Below are positions 1 to 11,336 of a stretch of DNA of 64,000 bases, piece by piece. The notes under the pieces were generated by a model that searched no databases, was not told the origin of the DNA, and saw only the letters and a program-made list of their open reading frames with translations. Source of the DNA: Maylandia zebra (lineage: Eukaryota > Chordata > Actinopteri > Cichliformes > Cichlidae). Within the stretch, counting starts at the first letter, position 1; each line of letters starts with the position of its first letter. A program made the position numbers and the translations under genes. The DNA is taken from positions 41,312,123 to 41,376,122 of the forward strand of contig NC_135172.1 of the NCBI RefSeq assembly GCF_041146795.1, written 5' to 3'.

Positions 1-481
1 TAAACAGACTTCAGAGGCCAAACTGCTTTTTTACAGCAGTAACTACCAACTCCAAACAGGGCCCCTCACCATTTGAAAAATACTAACTAAATACTAACCA
101 AACAATGCTGAAATGCAGTATTATATTTGACTGCCGATGAACAATAATATGAAAGGTGAAACCTTTTTGGATTTTGAACAGTTGGCCCTGCAGCCATGCC
201 AGCCCATTGTGACCAATTTGTCACATTTTTATTTTGTATTTTTCTCTCCAATTATTCGATTAGCTTAATGCATACGTACCTAAATCTTAAAATAGATAAA
301 TGTGTACAATCACCACTGAAAATAAACAGACAATAAATGTGAGCAGTAACAAAACTTAAGTTAAAAGCTGTATTTTCTTCCTACCAGTCTCAAAAATATA
401 GTCTTTCATCAAATTTATGGGAAATTTAAGTCATTTTATGCTCTTAATTTTGTTGATTTTTCAGGCTTTAAAACTTTTGAA
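1..481. other. AT-rich non-coding sequence
   Basis: No open frame of note, no splice-flanked exon and no recognisable repeat. It ends where the truncated LINE begins. Confidence 0.5.
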
Positions 482-1076
482 GAACTCTCGGGAACCTTGT
501 CGATGTAAAGAATTACTGCCTGTGGAGGCTGATGAGGCTGAAGAGAGCATCTCTGGACCCAGTGGAGGTGGTGAGTGACAGGAGAACGGCGGCTAAGCTG
601 TCATCCCTGATGGACAACGTCTCCCACCCCATGCAGCAGACTGTGACAGCACTGAGCAGCTCCTTCAGTGGGAGACTGCGGCACCCACGGTGTGGGACGG
701 AGAGATTTCGCAGGTCTTTCCTCCCCACTGCTGTCAGACTCCATAATAAAGACTTTAACTGATCAAGCACACACATCCATACATGTGCAATAATACTAAG
801 TGCAATAATCCTTTCTGTCATCGTTGTATTTTTACTCAGTTGTATATAGTATTTGTATTCTATTTTTATCTTATTGTATATTTATTTTATTTTATTCTAC
901 TGTATATAGTATTTTATTTTATTCTATTCTGTACAGTTGTGTACTGTATTTATTCTTATTGTATTCTAATTTTTGCCTCATAACTTTTGCACTGTCCACT
1001 TCCTGCTGTGACAAAACAAATTTCCCACGTGTGGGACTAATAAAGGTTATCTTATCTTATCTTATCTTACTTCTCT
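482..1076 (+). mobile_element. 5'-truncated Rex1-like LINE, 3' end only
   Basis: The plus-strand frame at 532-762 encodes the extreme C-terminus of a LINE polyprotein. Its segment with LSSLMDNVSHPMQQTV and SFLPTAVRLHNKDFN lines up with the end of the longer LINE at 28-30 kb (KLMDIMNNAGHPLHTAIN and SFVPHAIRLFNSS). After the stop comes an AT-rich 3' UTR, then ACTAATAAAGG and a run of TTATC pentamers at about 1049-1071. The bigger copy ends with the same kind of pentamer run. This is a dead, 5'-truncated insertion; the upstream edge is approximate. Confidence 0.75.
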
Positions 1077-1310
1077 TCCACACTAACAGTCTTGCAGATA
1101 AAGAAGTACAGTTTGAACTGATCCTGATTCTTTGAAAACAGCAGATTCTTTCTGCTTCTTCTTCTTCTTTCTGCTCAGTTTGGGGGCGTGGCCTAAACCT
1201 AAACTGTTTTATGTTAAACATGCACTCACGTACCCGATGCTTCTTTTCTTCGTGCTGTTGTTTTCCAAAAGTGTGCCCGACGCGACCTTTGTTGCTCATT
1301 TCTAGTTCTG

Positions 1311-1315
<5 letters not shown>

Positions 1316-1343
<28 letters not shown>
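1316..1343. repeat. poly(A) run, 28 bp
   Basis: Uninterrupted A run directly downstream (in the minus sense) of the zc3h8 polyadenylation signal. It may be an old insertion tail or a simple repeat. Confidence 0.9.
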
Positions 1344-1344
<1 letters not shown>

Positions 1345-1370
1345 AGATTTCTGTTTCATTCCACTAAAAT

Positions 1371-1376
1371 TTTATT
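1371..1376 (-). terminator. polyadenylation signal AATAAA of zc3h8
   Basis: AATAAA on the minus strand about 180 bp past the zc3h8 stop codon. It is the first such hexamer downstream, giving a short 3' UTR. Confidence 0.5.
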
Positions 1377-1556
1377 TAAAGTATTTAATGTTTTTAGGGG
1401 GCGTGAATAAACGGCGCACCACTGATCTGAATGCCGCCCCGCTGCTCTCCATCCTCCTGGTATGGGCTCAGGCTCACAAACAGGGATTTCAGGACTGAAT
1501 CCTTAGGCGCCCCTATGGCAGACGTTAAGAGCACATTTCAGACACACAAATGGACA

Positions 1557-4500
1557 TTAGACATTTTTGTACGTGTTGAGCGCATCCTTACTTGTGGGCG
1601 ATGAGACGTGAGGCAGTTGCTGCTGTGCCGGAGTTTCAGATGGATTCGGACCACCCGGAGCTGGACTGGAGGAAGTCTCCTTGATTGAATCCTGCACGAT
1701 GCTGCAAGCTGGATCTGCTGGCTGCTTCACAGGATCAGGCTCAGCTTCAGAGGTTGTGGAGCAACTATCAGGACTTTGTTTAACATCAGTTTGGACCTGG
1801 CACGAAGGAGCCAACTCTACATTAGAAACGCTTTGAAAAGGACTTTCAGCTGACGCCTGACTGCAGGGAGGCAAACTCAAAGTCTCAGAGAGGGGGTTTG
1901 CAAAAAGGCTGAGGAAGGAAGCAGCAGAGGTTTTCTCAGGTTTGACTTCAGTTTTTAAATGTCCTTCTTTGCTGGTGAAATGTGCAGGCTGTGAGGCTCT
2001 CACTGGGTCAGGTGTCGGTGTCACGCTCTCAGCGATTGGGTTTTTAAAAAGGCAACTGAAGGGGATTTTCTGAGTCTTTTTACGTCCAGCTGAACAATCG
2101 GATAGAGTTGGAGTCTCCCCGCTGCACTCCGGTGACATTTTAGCAGAACAGCGTTTCTGTGTACCGGGTTGGAAGACAGATTTGGTCTTTCTTTGGTACC
2201 GAGGGATCTCAGCAAGCTGCTTTGCTGCAAAATGGTGAACGGCAATGTTTGCAGAGTCACTCGTCTTAATGGAGCCATCTGCAGGTTCAACAGGAGCAGA
2301 AGTTCTGCTTTTAAACTCTGAGACGCCTGAAGAGGGAGAAATACCCGAGAGATGTTTAGGAGGACGGGTGTTATCTGTAGGAAGCTGTGAGCTTTCATTC
2401 ATGTCCGATTTGCTTTTGGAAGATGCAGGATTATCTTCATCTATAACAGGAGGATGCAAACGCTCCAGTTTAACTTCATGAAAAGCCATTTCAGCAGATT
2501 TCAGGGACTCTGGTATAGCTCCACATTGCTGAGTACCAGAGGAAAGAATAAGATCAGAGCTAGAAATCAGGCTGTCGTGCACTTGTAGGGAAGACAGGCT
2601 CTTGTACATTTTCTTGAAGGGTTTGTTTGGCTCATGTTTGATACTCAGTGAGACTTTTTGTACTTGATGTTGTGAACTTAAGAGAGGATCCTGGATTTCC
2701 TCAGTTTTTACACTTGAAGCAGTGAGTCTTTGACCAAGGGTGTAATTTTCCACTGATTTTAAGGACCTGAGGACAGCATCAACAGAATAGGGAACTTCCT
2801 TTTGTGTCGTGGAGCCTAAAGTGGCCTCGGTGGTGGTCTCTGCGGCAGAAGGGGTAGTAGATTCTTTGCTTTCAGGAGTATTATAGAAGCTAGGGAAAGA
2901 CCTGTACAGCTGAGGTCCAAGCATGGCTTCCACTGAATAACAAACTGGCTCCGGGCAGTTACTGCTGGTTGATGAAGGGCTGTGAGGTCGGGCGGTGTCT
3001 GCTGCACACCGAAGAACAGCTTCATCTGTAACTGTGGCCATTTCTTGTATCTGGTGTACTGAGGGTTCCCCTTCTGTAGCTGTAGCTGCATCTGCGCTGC
3101 GGTAAAAGTTAGGCCTGAAAAATAAAAATGTCCAGTGAAGGTAACGTGCATGGATTATCAGAAAAATTCCTGTTAAAGGCTAAAAGCATCGTAACAACTT
3201 AAGTTCCTCTTAGAATACAGCAGCGAGTCGTGTTCAGATTAATGTTTGCTGCTCTGTAGTCCAGAGAAATGTAATCCATCTTTTATGTACAGTCTATGCC
3301 TGCACATAAAAGCCCATCTTCTGTGTCGTCGGTCTCATATTCATGAACTAATCCTTCAATTACACTTACTGCACGTGAGGATGAGGACATGTTTAAATTC
3401 AGAGGTGCATACCTGAGCGGGTCCATGAAAACATTGGGGGTCCCCTTTGTTTCTGTCATTCCTGCCTCCTCTTTGCTCGCCGGCTGTCCCGGAGGCTCAT
3501 GCTCAGCTTTTTTTGCAAGCTCAGAGAGGTCACGTTGCCATTTTAATAACTGCAGTGAAAAGAAGCAAAGCATTTACATTTGATTTCAGCACAAAGCAAT
3601 GCATGCAAAACATTTTGAGACCATTTTCATGCCTGACTTCTCCATGCACACCTCATCCAACAGTTTTCCTGTGACGTCAGTAAGCGGCTCGTGAGAAAAC
3701 TTGCAGTCTTCTCCTTGATAGCATTTTCCTTTTCTATGGAAAAACTTGCAAGGAAAAGACTGTGCAGCTTGGTATAGGAAATACAAGACAGCCAACAACC
3801 TCCGCTTTCATTTGGTTAACGAGATGTGTTTGTGGCAGCTTACAACAGTATATCAAAGGATATTGTGCATGTACGGACAGCTCTCCCCTTTTGTGCAGAA
3901 GCCTTGGATGTAAAATTTACAGACTTCTTTGATGAGATCGTTGTAACCCTGAATATGCTCCAGCTGGCAACTCTCAGCCTGTATCCAGGAAAGGAAAGAA
4001 AGCACATTTTTCATTTTTGCAGTCTGAAAAAAGAGATTCGGGTAAAGTTAAATAACCAGCTGTGATGCAACCTGCCTTTAGGCATCGTCCGTAAAGAAAA
4101 TGTCGACAAAGTAACCGCCCGTCCACCAACAGCGCATTCTGGTCCTTGAACTCCTGAGTCATGAACCTTGGCTTCACTTGAAAGTCCTAAAAGAAAGGAG
4201 ACGAGTTAAATTTGATTCCACTGAAGGATTACTTGAATTAATGTGTCCGCTTCAATAAATATTCCAACTAACGCCGAAGGATCCGAGTATCTGTTTGTAC
4301 TGATGGCGTGACATGAAATGGCGAGCCAATCCATCATAAACTCAAGCTGCTGCAGCTCTAACCAGCTGATGGTGGATGGCGTTTGTAATTAAAGCCATCC
4401 TGGAGTCTTGCTTACCATCATGTCATTTTCATGTCCTCTTCCGCCTCTCCCACCTCTTCCAGACATCGGTCTTCCTTGTCCACGGGAAAATCTCCCTCTC

Positions 4501-5563
4501 CGTCCCTCCTTGTGCTGATATGGATCTTTCTGTCCATCCTTCTTCTTCAGATGTTTCTGCCTTTGAGATTGACGGCCTCTGTTACTGAAGCCTTTGCTCA
4601 GTCTTTGCTCACCATCGCTGTTCTGCATTAAACACACTTTGTCCTTTGTGTTATCAGCTTTGGCGTTACTTCGAGTTCTGGGTCCCTGGGCTTGGACACA
4701 CGGCTTCTGCAGAAAAATAAACACATAAAAATTTGATATAAAAAAAATAAAAGTTCTACATTTTATTTTATTAGCAGCTACCGGCTGCTCCTTGGCCACA
4801 AAGGCTCACCACAGCAGGTAGGTTGGTAGAGTTTTACACCAAATGTTCACATTATAGCACTCTTCAAGCTCTTCCCTTATCCTGCATGTTGTTGAACAGC
4901 GAGAGATCATGCAAACCAGACACTCTTCAAGAAGCTCCTTTCCACCACTCCTTCAGGCACTACCCACACCAAAACAGAGCGTCTACAGCATCACTGCCAG
5001 TGCTTCCCCAATTCATCTCCTGTCTTCTCTTTCCCTTACTCATGAAGGAGCAGCTCATTTTCATCCCAGCTACCACACATTTGATACTAACCCCCCAACA
5101 CTTTGATGCCAAACCCACCAGTGGAAGCTGGAGGTCACCGATTGATGAAGCGAACACATCTACATCATGATACATTAAAAGAAACAGCGCTTATCTGACA
5201 CTGGCCCTCCTGTTTTTAAGCAACTCTCTTATGATTGGCTGTCGTAGAGACAGGATGGGTTGAACTCAAACTATGACAAACTAAAATATATTGTTTTAAT
5301 GTGTTATGTCAAACCTTAATGCCAAGGTTAGCTCACCTTTTTGTGAGATCCAAACAGCTCGCACTGAGTTTTCCTCTTTCTCCCACCTCCCCCAGGCTCA
5401 TTCCTGCCAAACAGAGAGAGTGAGTGATGAAGAGGAGGCCATAAAAACAGATCTAACCCCGGTAAACTTTCATTAAGTACCGCTGCGTGACGGCAGGCTG
5501 ACCCGCACTCTTCACTCCTTCATCCACAGCGGAGAGCCTCGAGAACAGGTTCGCAAAATCCAT
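1557..5563 (-). CDS. zc3h8: ZC3H8, CCCH zinc-finger protein (long form)
   Basis: Coding exons by phase: 5481-5563, 5337-5403, 4416-4706, 4076-4186, 3864-3978, 3652-3761, 3413-3549, 1557-3114; total 2472 nt, 823 residues. The start MDFANLFS resembles the mammalian ZC3H8 start (MDFENLFS). Three CCCH fingers are visible: C174-C182-C188-H192, C204-C212-C218-H222 and C227-C236-C242-H246; the last is followed by the family-type [15 protein letters not shown]. An Arg/Gly-rich stretch lies near residues 118-145. In mammals ZC3H8 is a nuclear partner of the little elongation complex, which promotes snRNA gene transcription. The human protein is about 290 residues; here roughly 520 extra residues follow the fingers, Ser/Pro/Thr-rich and low in order. 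Introns 4 and 5 are non-canonical. The first donor (CG|GTACTT) is weak and was chosen by phase. ZC3H6 and ZC3H4 are related alternatives, but their N-termini do not match. Confidence 0.82.
3762..3863 (-). other. zc3h8: apparent U12-type AT-AC intron of zc3h8 (102 bp)
   Basis: On the minus strand the intron begins ATATCCTTT, an exact U12 5' splice consensus. A TTCCTATAC element (3772-3780), 7 of 9 to the U12 branch consensus, puts the branch A about 11 nt before the terminal AC. Joining A|AG across it restores YMHKSFPCKFF, the exact spacing between fingers 2 and 3 of this family. No GT-AG alternative gives that join. Confidence 0.8.
3979..4075 (-). other. zc3h8: GC-AG intron of zc3h8 (97 bp)
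   Basis: The exon 4 donor reads AAG|GCAGGT and the acceptor TACAG|GCTGAG. Using GC as donor gives finger 1 the C-x7-C-x5-C-x3-H pattern in frame. The GT four bases further on breaks the frame with every nearby AG. Confidence 0.75.
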
Positions 5564-5850
5564 CTTACTCCTAGTAATGTGCGTCTCTGTGTGTACAGAG
5601 CTCGGTCCGGAGTTATAAAGGTCCGATATCGAAAAACAAACAGGAAATAAACGTCTTTCACTTTACGCCGTCACGCGGATCACTTTATCAGAGGTCGCTC
5701 CAGCGATCGGGGTTTCGCTTGTGTACATGACGGGACGTTATTCAGCCGTTCACATTTAATTCCGTGTAAAAAAAAAACAAAACCATTTAATTCCGTGTTC
5801 GATATTTACGTCACTCCACGTCACTTCCGTACGACAGGGTCATTGGGTTA
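5564..5850 (-). promoter_or_regulatory. zc3h8: zc3h8 5' UTR and promoter
   Basis: Upstream of the zc3h8 ATG the sequence is richer in CpG than its surroundings. It holds a CRE/ATF-like ACGTCAC at about 5809-5815, a second CGTCAC, and an ETS-type CACTTCC at 5822-5828. No TATA box is evident. This is the usual make-up of a housekeeping promoter; the start site is not resolved. Confidence 0.45.
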
Positions 5851-6506
5851 ACGCTACGGACGCTTGTCGCCGCCTAGCGGTGAAGATTTGTATCGTCTCG
5901 CGTTAAACCTTGCAGTAATGGCACAGCCCTGAAACTTTTTGGATTCTCACTTGATAACAGCGCATTTTTTGAAGTTATTTACCATATTTGATCGGACAGT
6001 AATATAAAATACCAAGCCAAGTGTGTTAGACTGTCTCTCACAGAGTGATACTGAAATAAACAATCAGTGCAATCTGAGTTATCCACCTTTGTTACTTTTT
6101 TTTAAAATGTAAGATACATTATTAAAACCATGATGTTATGAAGTATGTAAGATAGTTGACAATTCAGTTTAACTGGTCCAACCCTGGTCTCAGAGGTTCA
6201 AGGAGTCCAGCAGGTTGGGAAATCAAGAGAGCAGGAAGGATGTAGAAGAGCTGAGCATCATAAAGACCAGACAGAGGTGACAGCTTAAAAGTGGTTGTTG
6301 TGGCACACTGGCCCTAACGTTTAAAAGTTGAATTAACACTGTCAGCATGTGAGCGTGCCAGACAGAAGCGGGCTTACATCATCATGCAGGTGAATCAAAG
6401 AAAGCAGTACTTTAGACAGCATTGAACCAATACGTACACACACCTAACCTCAGATCTTGTGCCACATAAAGCACCTGGCCAAAAATATTAACTCCAGCTC
6501 AATGTA
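5851..6506. other. intergenic, nothing recognised
   Basis: Spacer between zc3h8 and pla2g12b, which are transcribed away from each other. No exon-like frame or clear repeat was found. Confidence 0.4.
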
Positions 6507-6955
6507 CAGGGTGGGCCATTTACATGGATACACCGTAATAACATGGGAATGGTTGGTGATGTTAAAGTCCTGTTTGTGGCACATTAGTATATGTGAGGGG
6601 GCAAACTCCTCAAGATGGGTGGTGACCATTTAGAAGTCGGCCATCTTGGATACAACTGTTGTTTTTTCAATAGGAAGAGGGCCACGTGACACATCAAACT
6701 TATTGGTAATGTCACAAGAAAAACAATGGTGTGCTTGGTTTCAACGTAACTTTGTTCTTTCATGAGTTATTGACAAGTTTCTGACCACTTATAAAATGTG
6801 TTCAATGTGCTGCCCATTGTGTTGGATTGTCAATGCAATGTGTCTGCTTTGTGTGTGATTGGATCACCTTGTGTGAGCTACTGAACAAACGCACTTTGTC
6901 ATCCGTCAACAGGAACAGCACAAGTTCAGATATGCTAAAAAGATGAGATAGAAGC
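6507..6955. mobile_element. probable DNA-transposon relic
   Basis: The block starting CAGGGTGGGCCATTTACATG has the look of a dispersed fish repeat end. The inner part reads, in the minus sense, like a worn transposase piece (LTIQHNGQHIEHIL). No intact frame and no clear right end were found. Family assignment is from memory of similar repeats, so weak. Confidence 0.35.
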
Positions 6956-7099
6956 CGGACTTTGTTCCTCCACATATGAGGCCGTCCCTGAGTCAGGTTT
7001 AAAGTTCAGGTCACGCAGACAGTTTCAGTATTACCTCACTGAGTGTCGCTCCCTCACTCTCTGAACTCTCTGTTCACACTGAGCTGCCTGTATCACAGG

Positions 7100-10000
7100 A
7101 TGACCCGCTGGGCTCTTCTCGCTCCCGTCCTGCTGCTCCTGCTGGGCCTGTTCATCCACAGCGCTCTCAGTCAGGAGGCCGGAGACCCAGCAAATGCACC
7201 ACCTGCACAGGGCCAAGCAGCTGACAGCACACAGGGAGAGGATGAAGATGGGGACTGGGGACTAGGGACCCTCCGCGACAGCTTTGAGGCCGTCGGCGGA
7301 TACTTTGACTCCATGCTGGAGTTCATGGGCGGACGTGACGGAGTGTGCCAATACCGCTGCAGATATGGTAGGTCTGCTAGGTGAACATGTGGTATAACAT
7401 AGTCTGGTATAAGGCCATGTGTGTTTGTATTATTGTAGGGCCTTTATAATTAAAAGCATACATAAATAAAATTATTGATAAACAGCAAAGCTAGATACCT
7501 GCACTGGAAATGGTCAGAGTTTCAAATTACGAGGTCAGTAAAGATAAAACGCTTCAGGCTGCTCTAAACATTCAGTTTCAGGCAGCTTTTTTTCTACTGC
7601 TGGCTCTGTATGATGTCATCCCTCATCTGCGGTCTGTGACGAGCAGCAAATTAAATCCCCGATCCTGAAAAAGTTTGAAAAGCTGTGTAAAGTGTACATA
7701 ACAAGAGAATGGAAGGATTTGTAAATCTCATAAACTCCTATTATATTCAGAATAGAACATTTGACGCTGAACGTTACACATTTTTAAACTGACAAAATGC
7801 AACATTTTGAGAAAAATGTTACGTTCATGTTAATTTGGTGGCAGGAACAAATCATAGAAAGGTTAGCAGTTCAGCACCTGAAGCCATGCTGCTGGAACAG
7901 CTTGTGGTTTAGTGTTGTTTTGCTGAAATATGCTTGGCCTTCCCTGAAAAAGGCATCATCCTGATGGGGGAAGCATGTGTTTCTCTATAACCTGTCGATA
8001 CCTTTCAGTATTCATGGTGCATTTCCAGATGTGCAAGCTGCCAGATCCAAAGCCACTGATGCACCTGAGCGTCAGAGATGCAGGCTTTAGGACTGAGCAC
8101 TGATGGCTGAACAAACCAGACAGTCCTGTCCTCTATAGTGTGGAGGACACGGCATCCATGTTTTCTAAAAATAATGTCACATTTTGATGAATCTGACCAC
8201 AGAAGAGTTTTTATCTTGGCCTCAGTCCATTTCAAACGTGCTCTGTCCCAAAGAAGACAGCAGATGATGTTCAGCTTTGCCCCTTCCCTCCTTATTCTCT
8301 GAATGTTTTAATGATAATCTGAGTCGTCAAGATTTTATGTTGTGTACATTACTCTGAGATTGTTTCAGACTGGCGCCCCACGTTCTTACATGTTGGAGAG
8401 TCTCTGTCTCGAGCAAGTAGACAACGGTCTTAAACGAACTCTGCCTCCTTTTTTGAAGCATTTAATATTTAAAGCTTGAACAAAGCCGCTCTTCACCTTT
8501 GAACAGCCAGCTCTTTTAATTGTAAGAATGCCCTAAAACTGAACCCTTTATGAATACGATCATGATTCCAGTAATCATCTTATGATATTTCTAATAAACA
8601 CAAATCAGCTGATTACAAATGTGCCCAGTTAGTAAGTATGTACGCACAGCTTTTGCAGATCCTCCTCTCTCACTCTGTCAGTTATCTCACCTGATAACTT
8701 CTTGATCACCTCCTTCTCTCGGCGCTAATAGGATTTATTCAGAAAGGTCTTGTACACGCTGATATTTGTCGCGGTTGTTATCTGAGCCTGGAAATGGACT
8801 GTGAACTCTGATAGGAGAGGTTTTATGTGCTGACTGGGTCAAACATCAAGTGATGTGCAACATGTCATCTATGTGCAAACATGGATCTATTTTAAATCCA
8901 CGGGGGTATCAAACAGAGCCCAGCACAGTCCTGCTGGCCTGTTGCAAAACATGACCTACATTTTAATTAATTTTAATTGATTTATTTATTAATTGCTATT
9001 TCTCCCTCAGGTAAAGCTCCTGTTCCTCGTTCGGGCTACCAGATGCCAGAACCAAATGGATGTAGCTCCTACTTCTTCGGTCTTCCTATTCCAGAAGGGG
9101 TAGGTCTCTTCTGTCTGTTTAGAGCAAATTTATTTGGAAATCATCAATACTGTTATGAAAAGCTGGATCCATCTTCACAAGGCGCTTATAGAGTTTGGGT
9201 GGAGGACAATCGAGGCCCCATAGAGAGTAATGAGCATTTGCTTCTAATCAGAAAAAGTGTAAGCCAGTTTCAAGAGCTGCTGGAGCTTCGTCTTCTTTAG
9301 ACTTCATGTGTCTCTCTGTGAATCTTGAACATTAGAAGCCTCTGCTCTGTTTCTACACATTTTATTGTTTTCAGTAACCAGGACATGATTTTAGAAACAT
9401 TGTTAGTGTGTTGCTCGTACATATCTTAGGATTGAGCTCCGCGCGGTGGGGCAGGCACCAAAACAGATGAACAAACAGCAAGAGAGCAAACCTTAAATTA
9501 AAAAGAGCACACGTTTAGGTTTCAAACTCCAGGAGCAGGTTTCTGGGTATTATTGGTAATAAAACAAAAATATGTGACTTTCCATAACTGAGCTGTGTAC
9601 AGTTAATATTTTGTCTTATCCCTGTTCTTTTACAACGCTGTGTTCATTTGTGCAGCTCGGAGGAAATCTCGTTTTGATGAAAAATTGCTTCCAGCTTGTT
9701 ATGTTACTTCAGCACAGCTGGAAACAGGAGACTTGTGATTTTTACACTTTATTGATTCTGGGAGCTAAATGTCTGCTCAGCTCTACTCAAGAAAACAACT
9801 CCTACTGTGCATCTGACAAGCAACACATGACACTCAGTTCAGCATTATTTATTTATTGGTGTCTGCTAAAGTCTACATCTTTACTGTGTCTTCTAAGTAA
9901 AGAAGTGAAGTGATGAAGTGACAGCAGTAAAGACAGGAGGAAGGCTCTGTCTGCAAAGTATTATATGCACTACATACATGCCAACACCGACTGTATATTA

Positions 10001-10804
10001 CAGCTATTAATTAGTGGAGTTTCCATGAAGGAACAGCAAAGCAGGAGGCTGTGGGAGATGCTTTTAAAATCCAGGAGAACTTGGGAAAAACAGGAGTGTA
10101 TGCAAGTAGACTGGAGGAAAAAGAGGGTGAACTCCACCTTTAATAAAGGCACTCAATCTAAAAGCATCTGAGGTGTTTACTAAAGAAATATTACTTTGTT
10201 TATGTAATAAAAAAGTACACAAAAAGTCCACACAGAGAGGCGACAGCAGAGCTGTAAAAATTCGTCCGATGAAAACCAAATAAAACCTGATCTCAGAACA
10301 AACAACAAACCTATTTCTGATGGAGCTAATAATGCTAATAATGCACTTGTACACAAACACATTGATCTTTCCTGCTGTGTGTCAGATGGACATGGGCATC
10401 CCTGCCATGACTAAGTGCTGCAATCAGCTGGATATGTGTTACGACACCTGCGGCTCCAACAAGTATCGCTGCGACTCCAAGTTCCGCTGGTGCCTCCACA
10501 GCATCTGCTCGGACCTCAAGAAGAGCCTCGGCTTCGTGTCCAAAGTGGAAAGTCAGTAATATTTTAACCTTCCTTTCATGCACCGTCATGTTCTTCTTCG
10601 TGATATTTTAATCACTGATCTCTGACTGTAATCCGAGTACATCAGCTTCCGTTGATCCTGTGCTGTCCTGTTTCTTATTTCTCAGCATGTGAGACTGTAG
10701 CAGACACCTTCTTCAACACAGTGTGGACTTTAGGCTGCAGACCGTACATGAACAGCCAGAGGGCAGCATGCTACTGCCCGGGAGAGGAGAAGGACGAACT
10801 TTAG
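7100..10804 (+). CDS. pla2g12b: group XIIB secretory phospholipase A2-like protein, catalytically inactive
   Basis: Exons 7100-7367, 9011-9099, 10386-10551 and 10686-10804 join in phase to 642 nt, 213 residues. An earlier in-frame codon exists at 7043, but starting at 7100 gives a clean signal peptide ([19 protein letters not shown]). Matches to vertebrate PLA2G12B include [35 protein letters not shown] and [19 protein letters not shown]. The active-site His of the CCxHDxCYD motif is Leu134, as in known PLA2G12B and unlike the active PLA2G12A. The protein ends KDEL, an endoplasmic-reticulum retrieval signal. Known role: lipid loading of apoB lipoproteins in liver and gut ER. Intron 1 carries a Tc1-like relic. 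No AATAAA was seen in the 500 bp after the stop. Confidence 0.95.
7670..8560 (-). mobile_element. Tc1/mariner-like transposon relic in pla2g12b intron 1
   Basis: The minus strand holds a broken transposase-like frame (8005-8235) with [19 protein letters not shown], resembling the second catalytic Asp region (SDESKF) of Tc1-type transposases. The flanks (around 7690-7800 and 8240-8560) look like the rest of the same element. Several stops and indels; not functional. Edges approximate. Confidence 0.55.
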
Positions 10805-11149
10805 ATGAACAACTGGATCTTCTGTGTTTATAAAACAGTGTCAGCAGCGACCGCATTCCCAGGTGATTTTGCTCTGAGTTGTGGTGTTGCAAAGGTGGAG
10901 TAATTTATTAGGAAGTTCTTGCTTTTATCTTTTTTGAATTCCTCATGAAAACTGTATTTGTGTACATGTAGAGTTGGTTTAAAACAGTCTTTAACGATAC
11001 ATGACGGAGTTTCAGAGACAGTAACTGGTTCACAGCACACAGCTGCCATTGAGTGTGTGCTGCCTTCTTTTATTTGATGGCGCATTACTGACAAAGTCAG
11101 CCCTTAGTTAAAACCATAAAAATACAGGAGAAATTTTGTCTGTATGTAT

Positions 11150-11336
11150 GTGAAGTTTCTTCCTGTTAAAAGGGAGTTTTCCCTTCCCACTGTCACCAAG
11201 TGCTTGCTCACAGGCTTTAATGCGATTGTTGGAGTTTCTTTCTAACATTGTCGGGTCTTTACCTACAATATAAAGCGCCTTGAGGCGACTGTTGTGGAGA
11301 ATTGGTACTGTAGAAATAGAACTGACGTGAACTGAA
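11150..11336 (+). repeat. dispersed SINE-like fish repeat
   Basis: The block with AAAGGGAGTTTTCCCTTCCC, CACCAAGTGCTTGCTC and ATATAAAGCGCCTTGAGGCG is a recurrent percomorph interspersed repeat, recognised from memory. It lies about 350 bp past the pla2g12b stop and has no coding content. Confidence 0.55.

Noticed and set aside
4021-4075. Normal GT donor for zc3h8 intron 4 (AAGGCAG|GTTGC)
   Set aside because: It leaves phase 1, and no nearby acceptor restores the finger 1 pattern. The GC donor does so exactly.
5496-5503. Donor GCGG|GTCAGC for zc3h8 exon 1
   Set aside because: Gives phase 1, which puts exon 2 out of the frame needed for exon 3; the weaker donor at 5481 gives the right phase.
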